64,000 nucleotides of DNA from Bradyrhizobium sp. ORS 278 (GCF_000026145.1 NC_009445.1:5362501-5426500), one strand, 5' to 3'. Positions 17,759 to 26,321 are shown, numbered from the stretch's first letter. A program made the numbers and translations. The notes: generated from the sequence alone by a model not told the origin.

Positions 17759-18678
17759 GAAACGCGTTCGCGGACGAACTGACCAAGCTCGGCAATGACG
17801 ACCCGCGCGTCGTGATGCTGTCGGGCGACATCGGCAATCGCCTGTTCGACAAGTTCAAGGACAAGCATCCGAGCCGCTTCTTCAACTGCGGCGTCGCCGA
17901 AGCCAACATGATGGGCGTCGCCGCCGGCATGGCGATGAACGGCCTGCGCCCGGTCGCCTATACGATCACCCCGTTCGTGACGACGCGCTGCCTGGAGCAG
18001 ATCCGCACCGACGTCTGCTATCACGAGGCGCCGGTGACCATCGTCGCCGTCGGCGCCGGCCTCGCCTATTCCGGCCTCGGCCCGACCCATCACGCCTGCG
18101 AGGATATTTCGTTCCTGCGCTCGATCCCGAACATGGTCGTGATCTGCCCGGGCGATGCCTTCGAGGTACGCGGCGCGCTGCGCGCGGCGATGCAGCAGGA
18201 CCGGCCGGTCTATATCCGCATGGGCAAGAAGGGTGAGCCTGTCGTTCACAAGGGACCCATCGCGGATTTCAAGATCGGCAAGGCGATCACGATCGAGGAA
18301 GGCTCGGACGTGTGCCTGCTCTCGACCGGCAACATGCTGCCGGAAGCCATTGAGGCCGCACACAGATTGAAGGAAAAGGGCATCTCCGCCGAGGTCGTCA
18401 GCTTCCACACCGTGAAGCCGCTGGATGAGGACAAGCTCAAGCAGGCCTTCAGCCGCTTCAAGCTGGTCGCGACCATCGAGGAGCATTCGCTGATCGGCGG
18501 CTTCGGCGCGGCGGTCTCCGAGTGGCTCGTCGACAGCGAGACGCAGTCAAAAAAGTTCCTGCGGTTCGGGACGCCCGATGCGTTCTTCAAGAAATCCGGT
18601 GAACAGGAATATGCCCGCGAGGTGCTCGGCCTGACCGGCCACCAGATCGCGGACAAGATCATCCACGCCTTGAGCTGA
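17755..18678 (+). CDS. Transketolase, C-terminal subunit
   Basis: A 307-residue partner of the preceding gene, with an ATGA overlap. It contains the pyrimidine-binding and C-terminal transketolase domains. FNCGVAEANMMGVAAGMA carries the catalytic Glu (about residue 49) that activates TPP. PTHHACEDISFLRSIPN and PVYIRMGKKGEPV are typical of the split 1-deoxyxylulose synthase/transketolase group. EEHSLIGGFGAAVSEW marks the C-terminal domain. Split transketolases of this type occur in archaea, in some bacteria, and in secondary-metabolite clusters that build branched or higher-carbon sugars. With the upstream subunit it should be a complete enzyme. Confidence 0.92.
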   Translation: MRNAFADELTKLGNDDPRVVMLSGDIGNRLFDKFKDKHPSRFFNCGVAEANMMGVAAGMAMNGLRPVAYTITPFVTTRCLEQIRTDVCYHEAPVTIVAVGAGLAYSGLGPTHHACEDISFLRSIPNMVVICPGDAFEVRGALRAAMQQDRPVYIRMGKKGEPVVHKGPIADFKIGKAITIEEGSDVCLLSTGNMLPEAIEAAHRLKEKGISAEVVSFHTVKPLDEDKLKQAFSRFKLVATIEEHSLIGGFGAAVSEWLVDSETQSKKFLRFGTPDAFFKKSGEQEYAREVLGLTGHQIADKIIHALS

Positions 18679-18686
18679 GACATCAC

Positions 18687-19724
18687 ATGAAGACCCAAGC
18701 TGCCCTCCTGGTCCAGACCGGCCAGCCGCTCGTGCTCGCCGAGATCGAGACCCCTGCCTTGAAGCCGGGCCAGGTGCTGGTCGAGATCGCCTATTCCGGC
18801 GCCTGCGGCACGCAGGTGATGGAGTGGCGCGGCGACAAGGGCGAGGACAAATGGGTGCCGCATTGCCTCGGACACGAGGGCACCGGCACGGTCATCGAAA
18901 CCGGCAGCGCCGTCACCAAGGTCAAGGTCGGCGACAAGGTCGTGCTGTCCTGGATCAAGGGCACGGGCATCGAGGCCGGCGGCGCCGTCTATGACTGGGA
19001 CGGCAAGAAGGTGAATGCCGGCGGCGTCACCACCTTCCAGCGCCATTCGGTGGTCAGCGAGAACCGCCTAACCCTGCTGCCGCCGGACCTGCCGATGGAC
19101 GTCGCGGTGCTGCTCGGCTGCGCCGCGCCGACCGGGATGGGCGCGGTCTACAACGTGCTGAAGGTGCAGCCGGGCGACGCCGTCGCGGTGTTCGGCACCG
19201 GCGGCATCGGCCTCAACGCGCTGATGGCAGCTAGCCTCGCGGGCGCGATGCCGGTGATCGGCATCGACCCCAACCCGACCCGCCGCGCGCTCGCCAAGCT
19301 CTACGGCGCAACTCACGTGATCGACGCCTCCGGCGACGTGCTGGCCGAGATCAAGAAGATCGTGCCGCAGGGTGTTGATCTCGCGGTCGAATCTTCCGGC
19401 ATCCCCGGCGTGATGGATCAGGCCGTCAATGCCACCCGCCAGCAGGGCGGCCGCGCGGTCGTGATCGGCAATGCCAAGCATGGCGCGGCGCTGACCTTGA
19501 ACCCCGGCGTCTTCAACCATGGCAAGAGCCTGCTCGGCACCTGGGGCGGCGACAGCGTGCCGGATCGCGATTACGGGCGCTACGGGCGTCTTCTGAGCTC
19601 TGGCCGCTTCCCGGTGCGCGACCTCCTGTCGAAACCCTACAGTCTCGCCCAGGCCGACCAGGCGCTGCAGGATCTCGCCGCCGGCAAGGTCGGCCGTCCG
19701 CTGATCGACATGTCCTTGCGTTAA
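18687..19724 (+). CDS. Zinc-type medium-chain dehydrogenase lacking the structural zinc site
   Basis: A 345-residue medium-chain dehydrogenase/reductase. Catalytic zinc ligands appear intact: Cys40 in SGACGTQ, His63/Glu64 in LGHEGTGTV, and Cys145 in LLGCAAPTG. The NAD-binding Rossmann motif is AVFGTGGIGLNALMA. The lobe that usually holds four cysteines for a structural zinc (residues 90-115) contains none, which occurs in subfamilies such as quinate/sorbitol or secondary-metabolite dehydrogenases. It probably oxidises or reduces a hydroxyl of a sugar or cyclitol intermediate. It begins 8 bases after the transketolase, so coupling with the transketolase product is likely. Substrate unknown. 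Confidence 0.88.
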   Translation: MKTQAALLVQTGQPLVLAEIETPALKPGQVLVEIAYSGACGTQVMEWRGDKGEDKWVPHCLGHEGTGTVIETGSAVTKVKVGDKVVLSWIKGTGIEAGGAVYDWDGKKVNAGGVTTFQRHSVVSENRLTLLPPDLPMDVAVLLGCAAPTGMGAVYNVLKVQPGDAVAVFGTGGIGLNALMAASLAGAMPVIGIDPNPTRRALAKLYGATHVIDASGDVLAEIKKIVPQGVDLAVESSGIPGVMDQAVNATRQQGGRAVVIGNAKHGAALTLNPGVFNHGKSLLGTWGGDSVPDRDYGRYGRLLSSGRFPVRDLLSKPYSLAQADQALQDLAAGKVGRPLIDMSLR

Positions 19725-19733
19725 GTTGAGGCC

Positions 19734-20348
19734 ATGCGGATCGGGATCGACTTCGACAACACGATCGCCTGCTATGACGGCGTGTTTCATGCGGCAGCGC
19801 TGGAGCGCGGCCTGATCCCGGCCGACCTCGGCCGCGACAAGAACAGCGTCCGCGACCATCTCAACGGCTCGGGGCGCAAGGACGACTTCACCGAGCTGCA
19901 GGGCTACGTCTACGGCGCCCGCATGGACCTGGTGTCGCCCTACCCCGGGTTTGCCGAGTTCGTCACGGCGGCTCGCGGTGCCGGGCATGACCTGTTCATC
20001 GTCAGCCATAAGACCAAGCACCCCATTCTCGGGCCGAAGCACGACATGCACGCCGCGGCGCGCGGCTTCCTGACCGACCGCGGCCTGATGGGCTCGGCCC
20101 CCGGCCAGATCGCGCCGGACCGGGTGTTCTTCGAGCTGACCAAGGACGAGAAGGTCGCCCGTGCCCATGCACTGGGGTGCGAGCTGTTCGTTGACGATCT
20201 GCCGGAGATCCTGGGGATGACTGGTTTTCCCGAGGGCATGCGCAAGGTGCTGTTCGACCCGGAGAACCAGTTCGCGGCCAAGGCTGTGCCCTACGAACGA
20301 CGCGCGTCGTGGGCCGAGATCGCGGCGGATCTCCGTGACCGCGGTTGA
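19734..20348 (+). CDS. HAD-superfamily phosphatase-like protein
   Basis: A 204-residue haloacid dehalogenase-like protein. Motif I is IDFDNTIACYDG with the nucleophile Asp6 and Asp8. Motif II Ser is in FIVSHKTK. Motif IV is FVDDLPEIL, with the paired aspartates. The cap between motifs I and II is short and helical. GmhB, which removes the C7 phosphate in heptose synthesis, belongs to the same superfamily, so this gene could play the equivalent role for the operon's sugar. It overlaps the kinase gene downstream by 14 bases. It is distinct from the canonical GmhB at 55575. Confidence 0.8.
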   Translation: MRIGIDFDNTIACYDGVFHAAALERGLIPADLGRDKNSVRDHLNGSGRKDDFTELQGYVYGARMDLVSPYPGFAEFVTAARGAGHDLFIVSHKTKHPILGPKHDMHAAARGFLTDRGLMGSAPGQIAPDRVFFELTKDEKVARAHALGCELFVDDLPEILGMTGFPEGMRKVLFDPENQFAAKAVPYERRASWAEIAADLRDRG

Positions 20349-21378
20349 GGCCAGCACTGAGGCCGATGCCGCCCTGCTGCCTCTGGCGCAGCGCCTGGCC
20401 GCCCAGGCTGGCAAGGCCAGCCCGCTGGCGCTGACCCGGCTCGCCGGCGGCCGCAACAACCAAGTCTATCGTCTCGACACCGCCGAGGGCCCGCTGGTCC
20501 TCAAGCGCTACTTCACCGACGCGCGCGACACCCGCGACCGGCTCGGTGCCGAGTGGAGCTTCATCAGCCATGCCTGGTCCCACGGCGTCCGCGTCGTGCC
20601 CGAGCCCTTGGCGTGCGATCGCGCCGAGCAGGCTGGCCTCTACAGCTTCGTCGAGGGACGCAAGCTGACCGCCCTCGAACTGGCGCCGGCGCATGTCGAT
20701 GCCGCGATCGACTTCGTGCTCGCGGTGAATGCTCCGCCCCGCCCTGCCCTGGCGCCGGGATCGGAGGCCTGCTTCTCGCTCGCCGAGCATCTCGCCACCG
20801 TCGAGCGCCGCGTCGCCCGGCTCGCGACGCTCGATGCCGACGTGCCGCATGTCGCCGAGGCCCGGCAGTTCGTGGCGGAACGGCTGCAGCCGGCCTGGGC
20901 CGAGGTGAAGGCGACTATTCTGCAAGGCGCCGCGGCCGAAGGGCTCGTCCTGAACGCCGCCATCCCCGCCGACCAGGTCTGCCTGTCGCCGTCCGATTTC
21001 GGCTTCCACAACGCGCTGATCGACGATCAGGGCAAGCTCACCTTCCTCGATTTCGAATATGCCGGGCGCGACGATCCGGCCAAGCTGGTCTCCGACTTCT
21101 TCTGCCAGCCGGAGGTGCCGGTGCCGCTCGCCGTGCACGAGCACTTCATCGACCGTCTGACCGAGGGCCTCGGGCTCGATGCCGCCAGCGTGGCGCGCTG
21201 CCGCCTCTTGATCGACGCCTACCAGGTCAAGTGGACCTGCATCATCCTCAACGACTTCCTGCCGCTCGGGGCGACACGCCGCGCCTTCGCCGACACCGGC
21301 GCCTGGGCGCAGCGCTGCGCCGCGCAGCTCGCCAAGGCCGAAATACAGCTCGGCCTGATCGGCGCCACATCCGATTAA
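20335..21378 (+). CDS. APH/choline-kinase-like phosphotransferase
   Basis: A 347-residue aminoglycoside phosphotransferase-fold kinase starting at GTG 20335 inside the end of the HAD gene. LAGGRNNQVYRL forms the ATP loop and LVLKRYF supplies the ATP-binding Lys (about 57). The catalytic loop is SPSDFGFHN (218-226): the catalytic Asp and the Mg-binding Asn are present but the usual HGD His is Ser. LDFEYAG (Asp239) is the second metal-binding motif. In this context it probably phosphorylates a sugar or cyclitol hydroxyl. A kinase directly coupled to a HAD phosphatase suggests successive phosphate addition and removal at different carbons. The true acceptor is unknown. Confidence 0.8.
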   Translation: MTAVEASTEADAALLPLAQRLAAQAGKASPLALTRLAGGRNNQVYRLDTAEGPLVLKRYFTDARDTRDRLGAEWSFISHAWSHGVRVVPEPLACDRAEQAGLYSFVEGRKLTALELAPAHVDAAIDFVLAVNAPPRPALAPGSEACFSLAEHLATVERRVARLATLDADVPHVAEARQFVAERLQPAWAEVKATILQGAAAEGLVLNAAIPADQVCLSPSDFGFHNALIDDQGKLTFLDFEYAGRDDPAKLVSDFFCQPEVPVPLAVHEHFIDRLTEGLGLDAASVARCRLLIDAYQVKWTCIILNDFLPLGATRRAFADTGAWAQRCAAQLAKAEIQLGLIGATSD

Positions 21379-21405
21379 CCGACACTCACACGCCCGGAGA
21401 GCTTC

Positions 21406-22068
21406 ATGGCCTATCGCGAGTTCGTCAGTCTCGTCCACAAATCGACCAAGCGCGACTATCTCGCGCGCGTCACCCAGCGCGACAAGGCCGATGTCGCTGA
21501 AATGGCGATCAAGTACGACTACGATTATTGGGACGGCAGCCGCGAGACCGGCTATGGCGGCTACAAATATGACGGCCGCTGGCGCAAGGTCGCCGACGCG
21601 ATGATCGCGACCTACGGCATCAAGCCCGGCATGCGCGTGCTCGACGTCGGCTCCGGCAAGGGTTTCATCCTGCACGATTTCCGCGAGGCCATTCCGGACC
21701 TCGAGGTCGCCGGCATCGACATCTCCTCCTACGGCGTCGAGCATACGATGGAGAGCGTGAAGCCGTTCTGCCAGGTCGGCTCCGCCGCCAAGCTGCCCTA
21801 CCCGGACAAGCACTTCGACCTCGTCATCTCGATCAACACGCTGCACAACCTCTACAACTACGATCTCGACGCTGCGCTGCGCGAGATGGAGCGTGTCAGC
21901 CGCGGCGCCAAGTATCTCTGCGTCGAGGGATACCGCAACGAGCGCGAGAAGGTGAACCTGATGTACTGGCAGCTCACCTGCCGCATCTTCCACACCCCCG
22001 AGGAATGGGCCTTCGAATTCAAGCGCTCCGGCTACACCGGCGACCACGAGTTCATCTTCTTCGAATGA
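21406..22068 (+). CDS. Class I SAM-dependent methyltransferase
   Basis: A 220-residue methyltransferase with a clear SAM-binding motif I, MRVLDVGSGKGFIL (about 76-89), then VAGIDISSYGVE (motif II acidic residue) and HFDLVISINTLHNL (motif IV region). A CGGAGAG ribosome-binding site precedes the ATG at 21406. It is the last gene of the tightly packed run that begins at 11971. About 290 bases without a gene follow. It may O- or N-methylate the sugar product, or be a C-methyltransferase; the sequence alone does not decide. It lacks the zinc-finger N-terminus of the C-methyltransferases downstream. Confidence 0.85.
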   Translation: MAYREFVSLVHKSTKRDYLARVTQRDKADVAEMAIKYDYDYWDGSRETGYGGYKYDGRWRKVADAMIATYGIKPGMRVLDVGSGKGFILHDFREAIPDLEVAGIDISSYGVEHTMESVKPFCQVGSAAKLPYPDKHFDLVISINTLHNLYNYDLDAALREMERVSRGAKYLCVEGYRNEREKVNLMYWQLTCRIFHTPEEWAFEFKRSGYTGDHEFIFFE

Positions 22069-22359
22069 GCTGAAGTTTTCACAGCCTCGGTGGCGCCGCT
22101 GTCAAATCGACGCCAAGTGCGGCGCTACTGTGGCCATGCTTGGCGCTTTTGCCGCGCCATTGTTAGTCCAACAGCCGCGATGATTGCGGACTGGCGGGAG
22201 AACCTGATTCAGAACTTTGTTGATCGTGGCGACCGGTCGAGAGCCGCTCACCACATCAGGCTTCCCGGCCATCAGAGGTCCTTGAATCGTGACCGCGTGA
22301 CGGAAAAAAACTGATCCTTGGCTTGTAGCGCAAGGCAAATCGGGATTGTCCTGAAACAA

Positions 22360-23571
22360 ATGTCTACGCATCCCATGACCACGCGATGTCGGCTATGCAA
22401 CCAAATGATTCAGGCGATGCCATTGTCGCTCGGCTCGCTTCCGGTTTGCAATGCATTCGACCGCAATCGCTCCACGACTCGAACGATCGATCTCGACATC
22501 ATCGAATGCGAGACGTGCCAACTCGTGCAGCTGGGCCGCGTTGCCGCGCCCGAACTTTTGATGCCGGCGGTGCCGTGGATCCGCTATCGCGAGCCCGAGG
22601 GTCATCTCGACGACCTCGTCGCGAGCTTGTTGTCCCTGCACCCTGGCGCGCGGCGCGCGTGCGGCACCGGCCCGTTTGAGCAGCCGCTGCTGTCCAGACT
22701 TGACGCGCGTGGTCTCCAGACGCAGGCGCTGACGCTCGAAACGACTGCTCCCGCAGGCCGTCATCCCTATCTGGAAAGCTGGCAGGCAATCCTCAACGCG
22801 GATCATCTTGCGGCTGCGACGGCCCGAAGCGGAACCTTCGACCTCGTCTCTTGCCGTTACATCGTCGAGCACAGTCCCGCTCCGGTTCTCGCTTTGCGGG
22901 CCATGAGGCACCTGCTCGCACCTGACGGTCTGTTGCTGGTCGAAGTCCCCGACAGCAGCAAATTTCTGGCCGCTTGCGACTATTGTTTCCTCTGGGAGGA
23001 GCACAGCAGCTATTTCGTCGAGCCGACGCTGCGGCGCCTCGCCGAGATGAGCGGGTACCATGTGGTGTCCCTGCTTCGCTATCCAGGCGCCCTCGAGGAT
23101 GCCTTGGTGGCTATCCTGCAGCCGGCGATGTCTCCGACCGCAATGATTTCGCCTCTCGGGTCAACCGGGCTGTTTCAGACCTATCGCCAGGCCTTCGCCG
23201 GGCGACGGGAGACCGTGCAGAGCCGGCTGAGAGCCGCGGCTCGCCCGGACGGCGACGGCGTTGCGCTGTTCGGGATTGGCCACCACGCCATCATGTTCGT
23301 CAACGCGTTCGGGGTGGGGAATAGAATCGCGCTGGCCGTCGATGACGACAGCGACAAGGCCGGTTTTTTCCCGCCGGGTTTCGAGGTGCCTGTGGTAGGT
23401 TCGGACCGTCTGCTGGCGGACGAGCACGTCACACTTTGCCTGTTTGCGGTCGCACCTCACATCGAGGGCAAGGTGCGCGCGAAGCTGGCTCCCCTCGCCG
23501 CCCGGGGCGTCGAATTCCGCTCCATCTACGCGGCGCTCGACAACGCTATTTTCAAGGACAATGCTCCATGA
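22360..23571 (+). CDS. Zinc-finger C-methyltransferase-like protein (TylCIII/NovU type)
   Basis: About 403 residues from the ATG at 22360; a TTG at 22318 is also in frame but lacks a ribosome-binding site. The N-terminus holds a putative zinc-binding pair of CxxC motifs (CRLCNQ and CETCQ), as in sugar C-methyltransferases. The central methyltransferase region includes FDLVSCRYIVEHS and LLLVEVPDSSKF, and the C-terminal part VALFGIGHHAIMFVNAF starts a third domain. The SAM motif is weak compared with the paralogue at 24910, and the catalytic His motif YHEH is replaced here by LWEEHSSYF. Activity may therefore differ. It overlaps the cupin gene by 4 bases. Confidence 0.78.
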   Translation: MSTHPMTTRCRLCNQMIQAMPLSLGSLPVCNAFDRNRSTTRTIDLDIIECETCQLVQLGRVAAPELLMPAVPWIRYREPEGHLDDLVASLLSLHPGARRACGTGPFEQPLLSRLDARGLQTQALTLETTAPAGRHPYLESWQAILNADHLAAATARSGTFDLVSCRYIVEHSPAPVLALRAMRHLLAPDGLLLVEVPDSSKFLAACDYCFLWEEHSSYFVEPTLRRLAEMSGYHVVSLLRYPGALEDALVAILQPAMSPTAMISPLGSTGLFQTYRQAFAGRRETVQSRLRAAARPDGDGVALFGIGHHAIMFVNAFGVGNRIALAVDDDSDKAGFFPPGFEVPVVGSDRLLADEHVTLCLFAVAPHIEGKVRAKLAPLAARGVEFRSIYAALDNAIFKDNAP

Positions 23572-24104
23572 GCCTCGTTCAAAAGTCTCCTGAGGTCTTC
23601 CTGGCCGAAGGTCCGATTGCGGCGGTCGGACAGGCCGAAATCGAAACATTGAAGGCCGCCGTTGCCGCCAGCCCCAAGCGACGGGCGCGCATCAATGCCC
23701 ACCCTGACGGCGAGGATCAGCTGCACGAGATGATCATCGCGATCGATTCGGCCTCCTACATCCGGCCGCACAAGCATCCCGGCAAGAGCGAAGCCTTTCA
23801 CATCATCGAAGGCGAGGTCGACATCGTCGTGTTCAAGGATGACGGGGAGATCGAGAAAGTGGTGGAGCTTGGCCCCCCGGGCGGCGCCCGCCCGTTCTAC
23901 TACCGGATGTCAAACGCGTTCTTTCATACCCTGATCATACGTAGCGATCTCCTGATCGTGCACGAGATCACCAACGGCCCGTTCCGGCCCGGGGCGAGCG
24001 TGTTCGCCGACTTCGCGCCAGAGGACAGCGACACCACCAAGGTCGCGGCCTACCAGGCCGAGCTCGCCCGCCGCGTCGCCGACCTGCAGGATGCTGCAGC
24101 ATGA
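23568..24104 (+). CDS. wbuC: WbuC-type cupin protein
   Basis: A 178-residue cupin from the ATG at 23568, overlapping the preceding stop. The cupin core contains YIRPHKHPGKSEAFHII, with metal-binding histidines and Glu, followed by GEVDIVVFKDDG and IVHEITNGPFRPG. WbuC proteins occur in many O-antigen clusters, but their reaction is not established. Similar cupins include sugar isomerases and epimerases. It shares 4-base overlaps with both neighbours, so it belongs to the four-gene C-methyltransferase unit at 22360-26175 and probably helps make a branched or modified sugar. Confidence 0.75.
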   Translation: MSLVQKSPEVFLAEGPIAAVGQAEIETLKAAVAASPKRRARINAHPDGEDQLHEMIIAIDSASYIRPHKHPGKSEAFHIIEGEVDIVVFKDDGEIEKVVELGPPGGARPFYYRMSNAFFHTLIIRSDLLIVHEITNGPFRPGASVFADFAPEDSDTTKVAAYQAELARRVADLQDAAA

Positions 24105-24841
24105 CCGTGCATGCTGTGGTGATTGGCGGCACCCGCGGCCTCGGTCGCGTTGTCGTCGAGCGCTTCCTGGCCCGAGGCTGCGCCGTCAGCGTGGTATCGC
24201 GGCAACGTCCGGCCGATTTCCCAGAGCAGCCCGGCCTGGCGCATTTCGCAGCCGATCTTGAGCGCAGCGACAGTTTTGCCGGGCTCTGGCGCGAGATCGC
24301 TGATGGCCACGGTCCCGTGCGCTACCTCGTCCTGAGCCAGCGCTTCCGCGGTCAAGGCGATCCCTGGGCCGGCGAAATCCAGGTCGGCCTGACCGCTTCG
24401 CGCGACCTGATCGAAGGGTTTTCCGGCCATTTCGCAGAGGCTGGCGACCGCGCCATCGGCGTGGTCAGCTCGGTTTACGCCGAATTCGTTGGCTCGTCGC
24501 AGCCGGTCGGCTATCACGTCGTCAAGGGTGGCCTGAACGCGATGGTCCGCCATTATGCCGCCACCCTCGGCCGGCGCGGCATCCGCGTCAACGCGATCAT
24601 GCCGCTCACGTATTTGAAGCGCGAATCGCGGACCTTCTACGAGCAGAACGAGAAGCTCATGGAGACGTACCGCCGGCTTGTCCCGCTCGGCCGGCTCGGG
24701 ACCGCCGAGGAATGCGCCGACGCGCTGGATTTCCTGTGCAGCGAACGCGCCTCGTTCATCAACGGGCAGAGCCTGTTCCTCGACGGCGGAGTGTCCACAG
24801 TCTGGCAAGAAGAGGTCGCCAAGAGCTTCGCGGGCCTGTAA
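24101..24841 (+). CDS. Short-chain dehydrogenase/reductase
   Basis: A 246-residue classical SDR. VVIGGTRGLGRVVVE gives the cofactor motif (TGxxxGxG-like, with GGTRGLG) and GYHVVKGGLNAMVRHYA the catalytic Tyr-x-x-x-Lys. SSVYAEFVGSSQPV places the catalytic Ser before it. FINGQSLFLDGGVSTVWQ is the common C-terminal end of this family. It overlaps the cupin gene by 4 bases and lies 68 bases before the second C-methyltransferase. A role in reducing a keto-sugar after C-methylation would fit, since TylCIII-type enzymes act on 4-keto sugars. Substrate is not known. Confidence 0.85.
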   Translation: MTVHAVVIGGTRGLGRVVVERFLARGCAVSVVSRQRPADFPEQPGLAHFAADLERSDSFAGLWREIADGHGPVRYLVLSQRFRGQGDPWAGEIQVGLTASRDLIEGFSGHFAEAGDRAIGVVSSVYAEFVGSSQPVGYHVVKGGLNAMVRHYAATLGRRGIRVNAIMPLTYLKRESRTFYEQNEKLMETYRRLVPLGRLGTAEECADALDFLCSERASFINGQSLFLDGGVSTVWQEEVAKSFAGL

Positions 24842-24909
24842 AACGCGCCGCAAATTCGCTTCGGCCTACCATCCCGCCTGCGGGACCGCCAACCCAGGAT
24901 CGCGACATC

Positions 24910-26175
24910 ATGCAGCACGTGAAGCACAAGACCGATTGCCGCCTGTGCGGATCGACCTCGCTCGATCACGTGCTGCCCATCAGGGCGTCGGCGATCGGCG
25001 ATGCGTTCGTGACGGCGGACCGGCTGGACGAAAAGCAGGACCTCTACCCGCTCGACTGCTATCTCTGCCTTGACTGTGGTCACCTGCAGAATCTCGACGT
25101 GGTCGACCCCGACATCCTGTTCCGCGACTATACCTACCGCACCTCGGTCTCGCTTGGGCTGGTCGAGCATTTCAAGCGCTATGCGCAATCGGTGGTGTCG
25201 ACGCTTGCGATACCGAAGGGCAGCCTCGTCGCCGAGATGGGCAGCAATGACGGCTCGCTCCTCAAGGCGTTCAAGAACGAGGGCATGCGGGTGCAGGGCA
25301 TCGATCCCGCCCGTGACATCGCGGCCACGGCCACCAGCGAAGGCATTCCCACGATCCCGGACTTCTTCAGCAGCGCCCTGGCCGCCCGGATCAAGGCCGA
25401 ACAGGGCGAAACCAAGCTGTTCTGCGCCAACAACGTGTTCGCCCACATCGACAACATGTCTGACGTCGTGAAGGGCATCCGACTGCTGCTCGCCGACGAC
25501 GGCGCCTTCGTGTTCGAGGTGTCCTATATTGTGGACATGATCGACAACATGGTGTTCGACACGATCTACCATGAGCACGTCTCGCACCACGCGCTCATCC
25601 CGCTCGAGACCTTCCTGAATCGGCATGACATGACGCTGTTCCACGTCGAGCGCACGGCGACCAAAGGCGGCTCGATCCGCGCCTTCGCCCAGCCGAAATC
25701 GACCGGCCAGCGTCCGCGCTCGGCAGAGCTGTCGCAACTGATCGCCGAAGAGGAGCGGCGCGGCGTGACCAAGCCGCAGATCTACCGCGACTGGTTCGTG
25801 GCCATCGAGGCCTGCAAGCGCAAGGTGCTGGCCACGCTCGACGCTGCGATCGCCGAGGGCAAGCTGATCGCCGCCTACGGCGCCTCAACCACCACCACCA
25901 CCCTGTTGTACCATTTCGAGTTGGAGAGCCGGGTCAAGTTCATCGTCGACGACAACCAGCTCAAGCACGGCCGCTTCAGCCCCGGCGCACATATCCCGGT
26001 TCTGCCGTCGAGCGAGCTTGCGACGCGGAAGCCCGACGTTGTTGTGATCCTTGCCTGGATCTACGCGGATCCGATCCTGAAGCGGAACCAGGCCTATCTG
26101 GAAGCCGGCGGCCGGTTTCTGGTGCCGCTGCCGGAGCCCCGGCTGGTCGGCGTGACGGGGGCGGCTCCGATCTGA
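24910..26175 (+). CDS. TylCIII/NovU-type sugar C-methyltransferase
   Basis: A 421-residue three-domain C-methyltransferase starting at ATG 24910; the frame is open further upstream but the CRLCGS zinc finger begins right after this start. Zinc ligands are in CRLCGS and CLDCGHLQ. The SAM motif is VAEMGSNDGSLLKAF. The catalytic motif FDTIYHEHVSHH carries the Tyr-His-Glu-His set of the TylC3 family. The C-terminal domain begins LIAAYGASTTTTTLLYHF and ends VVVILAWIYADPI. These enzymes add a methyl group to carbon next to a keto group of NDP-4-keto sugars. The motifs are complete here, unlike in the paralogue at 22360. Confidence 0.9.
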   Translation: MQHVKHKTDCRLCGSTSLDHVLPIRASAIGDAFVTADRLDEKQDLYPLDCYLCLDCGHLQNLDVVDPDILFRDYTYRTSVSLGLVEHFKRYAQSVVSTLAIPKGSLVAEMGSNDGSLLKAFKNEGMRVQGIDPARDIAATATSEGIPTIPDFFSSALAARIKAEQGETKLFCANNVFAHIDNMSDVVKGIRLLLADDGAFVFEVSYIVDMIDNMVFDTIYHEHVSHHALIPLETFLNRHDMTLFHVERTATKGGSIRAFAQPKSTGQRPRSAELSQLIAEEERRGVTKPQIYRDWFVAIEACKRKVLATLDAAIAEGKLIAAYGASTTTTTLLYHFELESRVKFIVDDNQLKHGRFSPGAHIPVLPSSELATRKPDVVVILAWIYADPILKRNQAYLEAGGRFLVPLPEPRLVGVTGAAPI

Positions 26176-26321
26176 GCGACGGCTGCAGCCGGAGCAGAGC
26201 GGTTGACAGCCTCGACGTAACGTGATCCAGCAAGCGCCAGCCGATCGGCCGCTGTCGGCCGCGGCGCTTGAGCGCTTTAAGCTGGAAAACCAAATACTTA
26301 GGGCTGTCGTGAGGTAGAAGC

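Noticed and set aside
20002..22047. Minus-strand open frame of about 680 codons
   Set aside because: It lies opposite the kinase and methyltransferase genes and shows no family motif.
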